64,000 nt of DNA from Ptiloglossa arizonensis (taxonomy: Eukaryota > Arthropoda > Insecta > Hymenoptera > Colletidae): the NCBI RefSeq assembly GCF_051014685.1, contig NW_027478598.1:682001-746000 (forward strand), read 5' to 3'. A program made the translations under genes and the position numbers. Below are positions 13,851 to 28,756 of the stretch, in pieces. The first letter of the stretch is position 1; every line of letters starts with the position of its first letter. The notes beneath the pieces are model-generated. The model was not told the DNA's origin. It saw nothing but the letters and a program-made list of their open reading frames with translations, and searched no databases.

Positions 13851-16440
13851 TGTAATATGTAATATGTTATACGTTATACGCTATACGTTATACGTTATAC
13901 GTTACACGTTGTACGTTATACGTTATGCGTTATACGTTATGCGTTATACGTTATACGTTATACGTTATACGTTATACGTTATACGTTATACGTTATACGT
14001 TATTCGTTATACGTTATACGTAATACGTTATACGTTATACGTTATACGTTATACGTTATATGTTATACGTTAAACGTTATACGTTATACGTTATACGTTA
14101 TACGTTATACGATATACGTTATACGTTATACGTTGTACGTTATACGTTATACGTTATACGTTATACGTTATACGTTATACGTTATACGTTATACGTTATA
14201 CGTTAAACGTTATACGTTATACGTTATGCGTTATACGTTATACGTTATACGTTATGCGTTATACGTTATACGTTATACGTTATACGTTATACGTTTGACG
14301 TTATACGTTATACGGTATACGTTATGCCTTATACGTTATACGTTATACGTTACACGTTATACGTTATACGTTATACGTTATACGATATACGTTATACGTT
14401 ATACGTTATACGTTATACGTTATACGTTATACGTTATACGTTATACGTTATACGTTATACGTAATACGTTATGCGTTATACGTTATACGTTATACGTTAT
14501 ACGTTAGACGTTATAGGTTATACGTAATACGTAATACGTTTAACGTTATACGTTATACGTTATACGTTATGCATTATACGTTATACGTTATACGTTATAC
14601 GTTATACGTTATACGTTATACGTTATACGTTATACGTTATGCGTTATACGTTATACGTTATACGTTATACGTTATACGGTTTACGTTATACGTCATACGT
14701 TATACGTTATACGTTATACGTTATACGTTATACGTTATACGTTATACGTTATACGTTATACGTTATACGTTATACGTTATACGTTATACGTTATACGTTA
14801 TACGTTATACGTTATGCATTATACGTTATACGTTATACGTTATACGTTATACGTTATACGTAATACGTTATGCGTTATACGTTATACGTAATACGTTATA
14901 CGTTATACGTTATACGTTATACGTTATACGTTATACGTTAAACGTTATACGTTATACGTAATACGTTATACGTTATACGTTATACGTTATACGTTGTACG
15001 TTATACGTTAAACGTTAGACGTTATATGTTATACGTTATACGATATACGTTATTCGTTATACGTTATACGTAATACGTTATACGTTATACGTTATACGTT
15101 ATACGTTATACGTTAAACGTTATACGTTATACGTAATACGTTATACGTTATACGTTATACGTTATACGTTGTACGTTATACGTTAAACGTTAGACGTTAT
15201 ATGTTATACGTTATACGTTGTACGTTATACGTTATATGTAATATGTAATACGTTATACGTTATACGTTATACGTTATACGTTATACGTTGTACGTTATAC
15301 GTTATACGTTATACGTTATTCGTTATACGTAATACGTTATACGTTATACGTTATACGTTATACGTTATACGTTATGCGTTATACGCTATACGCTATGCGT
15401 TATAGGTCATACCTTATACGTGATACGTCATACGTTATACGTTATACGTTAAACGTTATACGTTATACGTTATACGTTATACGATATACGTTATACGTTA
15501 TACGTTGTACGTTATACGTTATACGTTATACGTTATACGTTATACGTTATACGTTATACGTTATACGTTATACGTTATACGTTATACGTTATACGTTATA
15601 CGTTATACGTTATACGTTATACGTTATACGTTATTCGTTATACGTTATACGTTATACGTTATACGTTATTCGTTATACGTTATACGTAATACGTTATACG
15701 TTATACGTTATACGTTATACGTTATACGTTATGCGTTATACGCTATACGTTATGCGTTATAGGTCATACCTTATACGTGATACGTCATACGTTATACGTT
15801 ATACGTGATACGTTATACGTTATACGTTATACGTTATAGGTTGTACGTTATACGTTATATGTAATATGTAATATGTTATACGCTATACGCTATACGTTAT
15901 ACGTTACACGTTATACGTTACACGTTGTACGTTATACGTTATGCGTTATACGTTATGCGTTATACGTTATACGTTATACAATATACGTTATACGTTATAC
16001 GTTATACGTTATACGTTATACGTTATACGTTATACGTTATACGTTATACGTTATACGTTATTCGTTATACGTTATACGTAATACGTTATACGTTATACGT
16101 TATACGTTATACGTTATACGTTATGCGTTATACGCTATACGTTATGCGTTATAGGTCATACCTTATACGTGATACGTCATACGTTATACGTTATACGTGA
16201 TACGTTATACGTTATACGTTATATGTTATAGGTTGTACGTTATACGTTATATGTAACATGTAATATGTTATACGTTATACGCTATACGTTATACGTTACA
16301 CGTTGTACGTTATACGTTATGCGTTATACGTTATGCGTTATACGTTATACGTTATACGTTATACGTTATACGTTATACGTTATACGTTATACGTTATTCG
16401 TTATACGTTATACGTAATACGTTATACGTTATACGTTATA
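13850..16440 (+). repeat. Middle block P, copy 1
   Basis: This higher-order block of about 2.6 kb is matched twice downstream. Its first part (to about 15.77 kb) matches 19.0-20.9 kb at an offset of 5,131 bp (733 units), and about 14.42-16.44 kb matches 20.91-22.93 kb at an offset of 6,489 bp (927 units). At its very start copy 1 has one extra canonical unit relative to copy 2 (ATG landmarks at 13,864 and 19,002 are 5,138 apart). One difference is AACATG near 16,257 where the other copy reads AATATG. Confidence 0.85.
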
Positions 16441-18980
16441 CGTTATGCGTTATACGTTATACGTTAAACGTTATACGTTATACGTTATACGTTATACGAT
16501 ATACGTTATACGTTATACGTTATACGTTGTACGTTATACGTTATACGTTATACGTTATACGTTATACGTTATACGTTATACGTTATACGTTAAACGTTAT
16601 ACGTTATACGTTATGCGTTATACGTTATACGTTATACGTTATACGTTATACGTTATACGTTATGCGTTATACGTTATACGTTATACGTTATTCGTTATAC
16701 GTTTGACGTTATACGTTATACGGTATACGTTATGCCTTATACGTTATACGTTATACGTTATACGTTATACGTTATACGTTATACGTTATACGATATACGT
16801 TATACGTTATACGTTATACGTTATACGTTATACGTTATACGTTATACGTTATACGTTATACGTTATACGTTATACGTTATACGTAATACGTTATACGTTA
16901 GACGTTATAGGTTATACGTAATACGTAATACGTTTTACGTTATACGTTATACGTTACACGTTACACGTTATACGTTATACGTTATACGTTATAAGTTATA
17001 CGTTATACGTTATACGGTATACGTTATACGTTATACGTTGGACGTTACAGGTTAAACGTAATACGTTATACGTTATACGTTATGCGTTATACGTTATACG
17101 TTATACGTTATACGTTAGACGTTATAGGTTCTACGTAATACGTAATACGTTTAACGTTATACGTTATACGTTACACGTTATACGTTATACGTTATACGTT
17201 GTACGTTATAAGTTATACGTTATACGTTATACGGTATACGTTATACGTTATACGTTATACGTTATACGTTATACGTTATACGTTGGACGTTACAGGTTAA
17301 ACGTAATACGTTATACGTTGTACGTTATGCGTTATACGTTATACGTTATACGTTATACGTTAGACGTTATAGGTTATACGTAATACGTAATACGTTTAAC
17401 GTTATACGTTATACGTTACACGTTATACGTTATACGTTATACGTTATAAGTTATACGTTATACGTTATACGGTATACGTTATGCGTTATACGTTATACGT
17501 TATACGTTATACGTTATACGTTATACGTTATACGTTATACGTTATTCGTTATACGTTATACGTAATACGTTATACGTTATACGTTATACGTTATACGTTA
17601 TACGTTATACGTTATACGTTATACGTTATACGTTAAACGTTATACGTTATACGTTATACGTTATACGATATACGTTATACGTTATACGTTATACGTTGTA
17701 CGTTATACGTTATATGTAATATGTAATACGTTATACGTTATACGTTAAACGTTAGACGTTATACGTTAGACGTTATACGTTATACGTTATACGTTGTACG
17801 TTATACTTTATATGTAATATGTAATACGTTATACGTTATACGCTATACGTTATACGTTACACGTTATACGTTATGCGTTATGCATTATACGTTATGCGTT
17901 ATACGTTATACGTTATACGTTATACGTTATACGTTATACGTTATACGTTATACGTTGTACGTTATACGTTATATGTAATATGTAATACGTTATACGTTAT
18001 ACGCTATACGTTATACGTTACACGTTATACGTTATACGTTATGCGTTATACGTTATGCGTTATACGGTATACGTTATACGTTGTACGTTATACGTTATAT
18101 GTAATATGTAATATGTTATACGTTATACGCTATACGATATACGTTACACGTTGTACGTTATACGTTATGCGTTATACGTTATGCGTTATACGTTATACGT
18201 TATACGTTATACGTTATACGTTATACGTTATACGTTATACGTTATTCGTTATACGTTATACGTAATACGTTATACGTTATACGTTATACGTTATACGTTA
18301 TACGTTATACGTTAAACGTTATACGTTATACGTTATACGTTATACGATATACGTTATACGTTATACGTTATGCGTTATACGCTATACGTTATGCGTTATA
18401 GGTCATACCTTATACGTGATACGTCATACGTTATACGTTATACGTGATACGTTATACGTTATACGTTATACGTTATAGGTTGTACGTTATACGTTATATG
18501 TAATATGTAATATGTTATACGTTATACGCTATACGTTATACGTTACACGTTGTACGTTATACGTTATGCGTTATACGTTATGCGTTATACGTTATACGTT
18601 ATACGTTATACGTTATACGTTATACGTTATACGTTATACGTTATTCGTTATACGTTATACGTAATACGTTATACGTTATACGTTATACGTTATACGTTAT
18701 ACGTTATACGTTATACGTTATACGTTATACGTTATACGTTATACGTTATACGTTTGACGTTATACGTTATACGGTATACGTTATGCCTTATACGTTATAC
18801 GTTATACGTTATACGTTATACGTTATATGATATACGTTATACGTTATACGTTATACGTTATGCGTTATGCGTTATGCATTATACGTTATGCGTTATACGT
18901 TATACGTTATACGTTATACGTTATACGTTATACGTTATACGTTATACGTTATACGTTATACGTTATACGTTGTACGTTAC
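16440..18980 (+). repeat. Satellite between the two P blocks
   Basis: This stretch contains cassette D near 16,705 and 18,752, cassette E at about 16,887, 17,115 and 17,361 (with TGGACGT-TACAGGT), cassette F near 17,795, and cassette A near 18,475. The stretch from 17,873 to about 18,265 has the same order of variants as 27,645, 33,910, 38,698 and 43,661 (offset 9,772 bp, or 1,396 units, to the first of these), which links this region to the 11-kb repeat further right. Confidence 0.8.
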
Positions 18981-18984
18981 ACGT

Positions 18985-21900
18985 TATATGTAATATGTAA
19001 TATGTTATACGTTATACGCTATACGTTATACGTTACACGTTGTACGTTATACGTTATGCGTTATACGTTATGCGTTATACGTTATACGTTATACGTTATA
19101 CGTTATACGTTATACGTTATACGTTATACGTTATTCGTTATACGTTATACGTAATACGTTATACGTTATACGTTATACGTTATACGTTATATGTTATACG
19201 TTAAACGTTATACGTTATACGTTATACGTTATACGTTATACGATATACGTTATACGTTATACGTTGTACGTTATACGTTATACGTTATACGTTATACGTT
19301 ATACGTTATACGTTATACGTTATACGTTATACGTTAAACGTTATACGTTATACGTTATGCGTTATACGTTATACGTTATACGTTATGCGTTATACGTTAT
19401 ACGTTATACGTTATACGTTATACGTTTGACGTTATACGTTATACGGTATACGTTATGCCTTATACGTTATACGTTATACGTTACACGTTATACGTTATAC
19501 GTTATACGTTATACGATATACGTTATACGTTATACGTTATACGTTATACGTTATACGTTATACGTTATACGTTATACGTTATACGTTATACGTAATACGT
19601 TATGCGTTATACGTTATACGTTATACGTTATACGTTAGACGTTATAGGTTATACGTAATACGTAATACGTTTAACGTTATACGTTATACGTTATACGTTA
19701 TGCATTATACGTTATACGTTATACGTTATACGTTATACGTTATACGTTATACGTTATACGTTATACGTTATGCGTTATACGTTATACGTTATACGTTATA
19801 CGTTATACGGTTTACGTTATACGTCATACGTTATACGTTATACGTTATACGTTATACGTTATACGTTATACGTTATACGTTATACGTTATACGTTATACG
19901 TTATACGTTATACGTTATACGTTATACGTTATACGTTATACGTTATGCATTATACGTTATACGTTATACGTTATACGTTATACGTTATACGTAATACGTT
20001 ATGCGTTATACGTTATACGTAATACGTTATACGTTATACGTTATACGTTATACGTTATACGTTATACGTTAAACGTTATACGTTATACGTAATACGTTAT
20101 ACGTTATACGTTATACGTTATACGTTGTACGTTATACGTTAAACGTTAGACGTTATATGTTATACGTTATACGATATACGTTATTCGTTATACGTTATAC
20201 GTAATACGTTATACGTTATACGTTATACGTTATACGTTATACGTTAAACGTTATACGTTATACGTAATACGTTATACGTTATACGTTATACGTTATACGT
20301 TGTACGTTATACGTTAAACGTTAGACGTTATATGTTATACGTTATACGTTGTACGTTATACGTTATATGTAATATGTAATACGTTATACGTTATACGTTA
20401 TACGTTATACGTTATACGTTGTACGTTATACGTTATACGTTATACGTTATTCGTTATACGTAATACGTTATACGTTATACGTTATACGTTATACGTTATA
20501 CGTTATGCGTTATACGCTATACGTTATGCGTTATAGGTCATACCTTATACGTGATACGTCATACGTTATACGTTATACGTTAAACGTTATACGTTATACG
20601 TTATACGTTATACGATATACGTTATACGTTATACGTTGTACGTTATACGTTATACGTTATACGTTATACGTTATACGTTATACGTTATACGTTATACGTT
20701 ATACGTTATACGTTATACGTTATACGTTATACGTTATACGTCATACGTTATACGTTATACGTTATTCGTTATACGTTATACGTTATACGTTATACGTTAT
20801 TCGTTATACGTTATACGTAATACGTTATACGTTATACGTTATACGTTATACGTTATACGTTATGCGTTATACGCTATACGTTATGCGTTATAGGTCATAC
20901 CTTATACGTGATACGTTATACGTTATACGTTATACGTTATACGTTATACGTAATACGTTATGCGTTATACGTTATACGTTATACGTTATACGTTAGACGT
21001 TATAGGTTATACGTAATACGTAATACGTTTAACGTTATACGTTATACGTTATACGTTATGCATTATACGTTATACGTTATACGTTATACGTTATACGTTA
21101 TACGTTATACGTTATACGTTATACGTTATGCGTTATACGTTATACGTTATACGTTATACGTTATACGGTTTACGTTATACGTCATACGTTATACGTTATA
21201 CGTTATACGTTATACGTTATACGTTATACGTTATACGTTATACGTTATACGTTATACGTTATACGTTATACGTTATACGTTATACGTTATACGTTATACG
21301 TTATGCATTATACGTTATACGTTATACGTTATACGTTATACGTTATACGTAATACGTTATGCGTTATACGTTATACGTAATACGTTATACGTTATACGTT
21401 ATACGTTATACGTTATACGTTATACGTTAAACGTTATACGTTATACGTAATACGTTATACGTTATACGTTATACGTTATACGTTGTACGTTATACGTTAA
21501 ACGTTAGACGTTATATGTTATACGTTATACGATATACGTTATTCGTTATACGTTATACGTAATACGTTATACGTTATACGTTATACGTTATACGTTATAC
21601 GTTAAACGTTATACGTTATACGTAATACGTTATACGTTATACGTTATACGTTATACGTTGTACGTTATACGTTAAACGTTAGACGTTATATGTTATACGT
21701 TATACGTTGTACGTTATACGTTATATGTAATATGTAATACGTTATACGTTATACGTTATACGTTATACGTTATACGTTGTACGTTATACGTTATACGTTA
21801 TACGTTATTCGTTATACGTAATACGTTATACGTTATACGTTATACGTTATACGTTATACGTTATGCGTTATACGCTATACGTTATGCGTTATAGGTCATA

Positions 21901-22930
21901 CCTTATACGTGATACGTCATACGTTATACGTTATACGTTAAACGTTATACGTTATACGTTATACGTTATACGATATACGTTATACGTTATACGTTGTACG
22001 TTATACGTTATACGTTATACGTTATACGTTATACGTTATACGTTATACGTTATACGTTATACGTTATACGTTATACGTTATACGTTATACGTTATACGTC
22101 ATACGTTATACGTTATACGTTATTCGTTATACGTTATACGTTATACGTTATACGTTATTCGTTATACGTTATACGTAATACGTTATACGTTATACGTTAT
22201 ACGTTATACGTTATACGTTATGCGTTATACGCTATACGTTATGCGTTATAGGTCATACCTTATACGTGATACGTCATACGTTATACGTTATACGTGATAC
22301 GTTATACGTTATACGTTATACGTTATAGGTTGTACGTTATACGTTATATGTAATATGTAATATGTTATACGCTATACGCTATACGTTATACGTTACACGT
22401 TGTACGTTACACGTTGTACGTTATACGTTATGCGTTATACGTTATGCGTTATACGTTATACGTTATACAATATACGTTATACGTTATACGTTATACGTTA
22501 TACGTTATACGTTATACGTTATACGTTATACGTTATACGTTATACGTTATTCGTTATACGTTATACGTAATACGTTATACGTTATACGTTATACGTTATA
22601 CGTTATACGTTATGCGTTATACGCTATACGTTATGCGTTATAGGTCATACCTTATACGTGATACGTCATACGTTATACGTTATACGTGATACGTTATACG
22701 TTATACGTTATATGTTATAGGTTGTACGTTATACGTTATATGTAATATGTAATATGTTATACGTTATACGCTATACGTTATACGTTACACGTTGTACGTT
22801 ATACGTTATGCGTTATACGTTATGCGTTATACGTTATACGTTATACGTTATACGTTATACGTTATACGTTATACGTTATACGTTATTCGTTATACGTTAT
22901 ACGTAATACGTTATACGTTATACGTTATAC
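18985..22930 (+). repeat. Middle block P, copy 2, with internal 1,358-bp tandem duplication
   Basis: This copy matches the block at 13,850-16,440 but is about 1.36 kb longer, because about 19,550-20,907 is repeated at about 20,908-22,265 (offset 1,358 bp, 194 units). Landmarks: 19,770 to 21,128; 20,505 to 21,863; 20,636 to 21,994. The junction is visible near 20,908: GATACGT is followed by canonical units instead of the CATACGT seen in all intact copies of cassette C nearby, because the sequence jumps back to the beginning of the duplicated unit. Confidence 0.87.
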
Positions 22931-25200
22931 GTTATACGTTATACGTTATACGTTATACGTTATACGTTATACGTTATACGTTATACGTTATACGTTTGAC
23001 GTTATACGTAATACGTTATACGTTATACGTTATACGTTATACGTTATACGTTATGCGTTATACGCTATACGTTATGCGTTATAGGTCATACCTTATACGC
23101 GATACGTCATACGTTATACGTTATACGTGATACGTTATACGTTATACGTTATATGTTATAGGTTGTACGTTATACGTTATATGTAATATGTAATATGTTA
23201 TACGTTATACGCTATACGTTATACGTTACACGTTGTACGTTATACGTTATGCGTTATACGTTATGCGTTATACGTTATACGTTATACGTTATACGTTATA
23301 CGTTATACGTTATACGTTATACGTTATTCGTTATACGTTATACGTAATACGTTATACGTTATACGTTATACGTTATACGTTATACGTTATACGTTAAACG
23401 TTATACGTTATACGTTATACGTTATACGATATACGTTATACGTTATACGTTATACGTTATGCGTTATACGCTATACGTTATGCGTTATAGGTCATACCTT
23501 ATACGTGATACGTCATACGTTATACGTTATACGTGATACGTTATTCGTTATACGTTATACGTTATAGGTTGTACGTTATACGTTATATGTAATATGTAAT
23601 ATGTTATACGTTATACGCTATACGTTATACGTTACACGTTGTACGTTATACGTTATGCGTTATACGTTATGCGTTATACGTTATACGTTATACGTTATAC
23701 GTTATACGTTATACGTTATACGTTATACGTTATTCGTTATACGTTATACGTAATACGTTATACGTTATACGTTATACGTCATACGTTATACGTTATACGT
23801 TAAACGTTATACGTTATACGTTATACGTTATACGATATACGTTATACGTTATACGTTATACGTTGTACGTTATACGTTATATGTAATATGTAATACGTTA
23901 TACGTTATACGTTCAACGTTAGACGTTATACGTTATACGTTAGACGTTATACGTTATACGTTATACGTTGTACGTTATACTTTATATGTAATATGTAATA
24001 CGTTATACGTTATACGCTATACGTTATACGTTACACGTTATACGTTATGCGTTATGCATTATACGTTATGCGTTATACGTTATACGTTATACGTTATACG
24101 TTATACGTTATACGTTATACGTTATTCGTTGTACGTTATACGTTATATGTAATATGTAATACGTTATACGTTATACGCTATACGTTATACGTTACACGTT
24201 ATACGTTATACGTTATGCGTTATAAGTTATGCGTTATACGTTATACGTTATACGTTGTACGTTATACGTTATATGTAATATGTAATATGTTATACGTTAT
24301 ACGCTATACGTTATACGTTATACGTGATACGTTATACGTTATACGTTATACGTTATAGGTTGTACGTTATACGTTATATGTAATATGTAATATGTTATAC
24401 GTTATACGCTATACGTTATACGTTACACGTTGTACGTTATACGTTATGCGTTATACGTTATGCGTTATACGTTATGCGTTATACGTTATACGTTATACGT
24501 TATGCGTTATACGTTATACGTTATACGTTATACGTTATACGTTTGACGTTATACGTTATACGGTATACGTTATGCCTTATACGTTATACCTTATAAGTTA
24601 CACGTTATACGTTAAACGTTATACGTTATACGTTATACGTTATACGATATACGTTATACGTTATACGTTGTACGTTATACGTTATACGTTATACGTTATA
24701 CGTTATACGTTATACGTTATACGTTATACGTTAAACGTTATACGTTATACGTTATGCGTTATACGTTATACGTTATACGTTATGCGTTATACGTTATACG
24801 TTATACGTTATACGTTATACGTTATACGTTATGCGTTATACGCTATACGTTATGCGTTATAGGTCATACCTTATACGTGATACGTCATACGTTATACGTT
24901 ATACGTGATACGTTATACGTTATACGTTATACGTTATACGTTGTACGTTATACGTTATATGTAATATGTAATATGTTATACGTTATACGCTATACGTTAT
25001 ACGTTACACGTTGTACTTTATACGTTATGCGTTATACGTTATGCGTTATACGTTATACGTTATACGTTATACGTTATACGTTATACGTTATACGTTATAC
25101 GTTATTCGTTATACGTTATACGTAATACGTTATACGTTATACGTTATACGTTATACGTTATACGTTATACGTTAAACGTTATACGTTATACGTTATACGT
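22930..25200 (+). repeat. Satellite between block P and the 11-kb repeat
   Basis: This stretch consists of cassettes A, C, D and F with pure tracts. From about 24,047 it resembles 29,717 onward, and 24,392 matches 30,062 (offset 5,670 bp, 810 units), so it is a relative of the interior of the 11-kb repeat. Variants peculiar to this stretch include TATAAGT after TATACCT near 24,592 and GCGATACG in place of GTGATACG near 23,099. Confidence 0.8.
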
Positions 25201-28147
25201 TATACGATATACGTTATACGTTATACGTTGTACGTTATACGTTATACGTTATACGTTATACGTTATACGTTATACGTTATACGTTAAACGTTATACGTTG
25301 TACGTTATGCGTTATACGTTATACGTCATACGTTATGCGTTATACGTTATACGTTATACGTTATACGTTATACGTTGTACGTTATACGTTATATGTAATA
25401 TGTAATATGTTATACGTTATACGCTATACGTTATACGTTACGCGTTGTACTTTATACGTTATGCGTTATACGTTATGCGTTATACGTTATACGTTATACG
25501 TTATACGTTATACGTTATACGTTATACGTTATACGTTATACGTTATACGTTATACGTTATACGTTGTACGTTATACTTTATATGTAATATGTAATACGTT
25601 ATACGTTATACGCTATACGTTATACGTTACACGTTATACGTTATGCGTTATGCATTATACGTTATGCGTTATACGTTATACGTTATACGTTATACGTTAT
25701 ACGTTATACGTTATACGTTATACGTTATACGTTGTACGTTATACGTTATATGTAATATGTAATACGTTATACGTTATACGCTATACGTTATACGTTACAC
25801 GTTATACGTTATACGTTATGCGTTATAAGTTATGCGTTATACGTTATACGTTATACGTTGTACGTTATACGTTATATGTAATATGTAATATGTTATACGT
25901 TATACGCTATACGTTATACGTTATACGTGATACGTTATACGTTATACGTTATACGTTATAGGTTGTACGTTATACGTTATATGTAATATGTAATATGTTA
26001 TACGTTATACGCTATACGTTATACGTTACACGTTGTACGTTATACGTTATGCGTTATACGTTATGCGTTATACGTTATGCGTTATACGTTATACGTTATA
26101 CGTTATGCGTTATACGTTATACGTTATACGTTATACGTTTGACGTTATACGTTATACGGTATACGTTATGCCTTATACGTTATACCTTATACGTTACACG
26201 TTATACGTTAAACGTTATACGTTATACGTTATACGTTATACGATATACGTTATACGTTATACGTTGTACGTTATACGTTATACGTTATACGTTATACGTT
26301 ATACGTTATACGTTATACGTTATACGTTAAACGTTATACGTTATACGTTATGCGTTATACGTTATACGTTATACGTTATGCGTTATACGTTATACGTTAT
26401 ACGTTATACGTTATACGTTATACGTTATGCGTTATACGCTATACGTTATGCGTTATAGGTCATACCTTATACGTGATACGTCATACGTTATACGTTATAC
26501 GTGATACGTTATACGTTATACGTTATACGTTATACGTTATACGTTAAACGTTATACGTTATACGTTATACGTTATACGATATACGTTATACGTTATACGT
26601 TGTACGTTATACGTTATACGTTATACGTTATACGTTATACGTTATACGTTATACGTTATACGTTATACGTTATACGTTATACGTTGTACGTTATACGTTA
26701 TATGTAATATGTAATACGTTATACGTTATACGCTATACGTTATACGTTACACGTTATACGTTATACGTTATACGTTATACGATATACGTTATACGTTATA
26801 CGTTGTACGTTATACGTTATACGTTATACGTTATACGTTATACGTTATACGTTATACGTTATACGTTAAACGTTATACGTTATACGTTATACGTTATACG
26901 ATATACGTTATACGTTATACGTTGTACGTTATACGTTATACGTTATACGTTATACGTTATACGTTATACGTTATACGTTAAACGTTATACGTTATACGTT
27001 AGACGTTATACGTTATACGTTATACGTTTGACGTTATACGTTATACGGTATACGTTATGCCTTATACGTTATACGTTATACGTTATACGTTATACGTTAT
27101 ATGATATACGTTATACGTTATACGTTATACGTTATACGTTATACGTTATACGTTATACGTTATACGTTATACGTTATACGTTAAACGTTATACGTTATAC
27201 GTTACACGTTATACGATATACGTTATACGTTATACGTTGTACGTTATACGTTATACGTTATACGTTATACGTTATACGTTATACGTTATACGTTATACGT
27301 TAAACGTTATACGTTATACGTTATGCGTTATAAGTTATACGTTATACGTTATGCGTTATACGTTATACGTTATACGTTATACGTTATACGTTATACGTTA
27401 TACGTTAAACGTTATACGTTATACGTTATACGTTATACGATATACGTTATACGTTATACGTTGTACGTTATACGTTATACGTTATACGTTATACGTTATA
27501 CGTTATACGTTATACGTTAAACGTTATACGTTATACGTTAGACGTTATACGTTATACGTTATACGTTGTACGTTATACTTTATATGTAATATGTAATACG
27601 TTATACGTTATACGCTATACGTTATACGTTACACGTTATACGTTATGCGTTATGCATTATACGTTATGCGTTATACGTTATACGTTATACGTTATACGTT
27701 ATACGTTATACGTTATACGTTATACGTTGTACGTTATACGTTATATGTAATATGTAATACGTTATACGTTATACGCTATACGTTATACGTTACACGTTAT
27801 ACGTTATACGTTATGCGTTATACGTTATGCGTTATACGGTATACGTTATACGTTGTACGTTATACGTTATATGTAATATGTAATATGTTATACGTTATAC
27901 GCTATACGATATACGTTACACGTTGTACGTTATACGTTATGCGTTATACGTTATGCGTTATACGTTATACGTTATACGTTATACGTTATACGTTATACGT
28001 TATACGTTATACGTTATTCGTTATACGTTATACGTAATACGTTATACGTTATACGTTATACGTTATACGTTATACGTTATACGTTATACGTTAAACGTTA
28101 TACGTTATACGTTATACGTTATACGATATACGTTATACGTTATACGT

Positions 28148-28231
28148 TATGCGTTATACGCTATACGTTATGCGTTATAGGTCATACCTTATACGTGATA
28201 CGTCATACGTTATACGTTATACGTGATACGT
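28148..28231 (+). repeat. Cassette C, exemplar (TATAGGT-CATACCT core)
   Basis: These 84 bp are 12 units in fixed order: TATGCGT at 28148, TATACGC at 28155, TATGCGT at 28169, TATAGGT at 28176, CATACCT at 28183, GATACGT at 28197, CATACGT at 28204 and GATACGT at 28225, others canonical. By eye there are about 45 copies of the CATACCT core, near 1504, 7855, 15408, 15766, 16158, 18406, then roughly every 0.2-1.7 kb from 20.5 to 51.5 kb, and again from 54.9 to 62.2 kb. It is nearly absent from 1-15 kb. The core reads AGGT-CAT-ACCT, a short inverted repeat. It is the most densely substituted of the common cassettes. Confidence 0.85.
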
Positions 28232-28252
28232 TATACGTTATACGTTATACGT

Positions 28253-28364
28253 TATAGGTTGTACGTTATACGTTATATGTAATATGTAATATGTTATACG
28301 TTATACGCTATACGTTATACGTTACACGTTGTACGTTATACGTTATGCGTTATACGTTATGCGT
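28253..28364 (+). repeat. Cassette A, exemplar (TGTACGT, CpG-less trio, TACACGT)
   Basis: These 112 bp are 16 units: TATAGGT at 28253, TGTACGT at 28260, TATATGT at 28274, AATATGT at 28281 and 28288, TATACGC at 28302, TACACGT at 28323, TGTACGT at 28330, and TATGCGT at 28344 and 28358, others canonical. It usually follows cassette C after three or four canonical units; in some copies TATAGGT is replaced by TATACGT. Three neighbouring units here lack the CpG, which is rare elsewhere in the array. It is found throughout 13-52 kb. Confidence 0.85.
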
Positions 28365-28420
28365 TATACGTTATACGTTATACGTTATACGTTATACGTT
28401 ATACGTTATACGTTATACGT

Positions 28421-28448
28421 TATTCGTTATACGTTATACGTAATACGT
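28421..28448 (+). repeat. Cassette B, exemplar (TATTCGT ... AATACGT)
   Basis: TATTCGT at 28421 is followed after two canonical units by AATACGT at 28442. It lies about eight canonical units after cassette A and is usually followed by a tract, a TAAACGT, and then a TATACGA unit. The pair recurs across most of the array (for example near 1370, 4320, 12,177, 15,670, 22,150, 33,692 and 50,199). Confidence 0.78.
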
Positions 28449-28651
28449 TATACGTTATACGGTATACGTTATACGTTATACGTTATACGTTAAACGTTAT
28501 ACGTTATACGTTATACGTTATACGATATACGTTATACGTTATACGTTATACGTTGTACGTTATACGTTATATGTAATATGTAATACGTTATACGTTATAC
28601 GTTAAACGTTAGACGTTATACGTTAGACGTTATACGTTATACGTTATACGT

Positions 28652-28756
28652 TGTACGTTATACTTTATATGTAATATGTAATACGTTATACGTTATACGC
28701 TATACGTTATACGTTACACGTTATACGTTATGCGTTATGCATTATACGTTATGCGT
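28652..28756 (+). repeat. Cassette F, exemplar (TATACTT, TATGCAT)
   Basis: These 105 bp are 15 units: TGTACGT at 28652, TATACTT at 28659, TATATGT at 28666, AATATGT at 28673, AATACGT at 28680, TATACGC at 28694, TACACGT at 28715, TATGCGT at 28729, TATGCAT at 28736 and TATGCGT at 28750. It parallels cassette A position by position, with TATACTT for canonical and AATACGT for the second AATATGT, so A and F look like diverged descendants of one cassette. Copies or partial copies lie near 231, 2990, 17,795, 25,565, 33,830, 38,620, 43,580 and 50,640, among others. Confidence 0.83.

Noticed and set aside
28176..28189. AGGTCA nuclear-receptor half-site in cassette C
   Set aside because: A single hexamer match without a proper second half-site at standard spacing; kept only as a remark under the cassette C finding.
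28197..28210. CRE-like TGA-TACG-TCA in cassette C
   Set aside because: The palindrome is interrupted by two extra bases compared with TGACGTCA, so I do not call a site.
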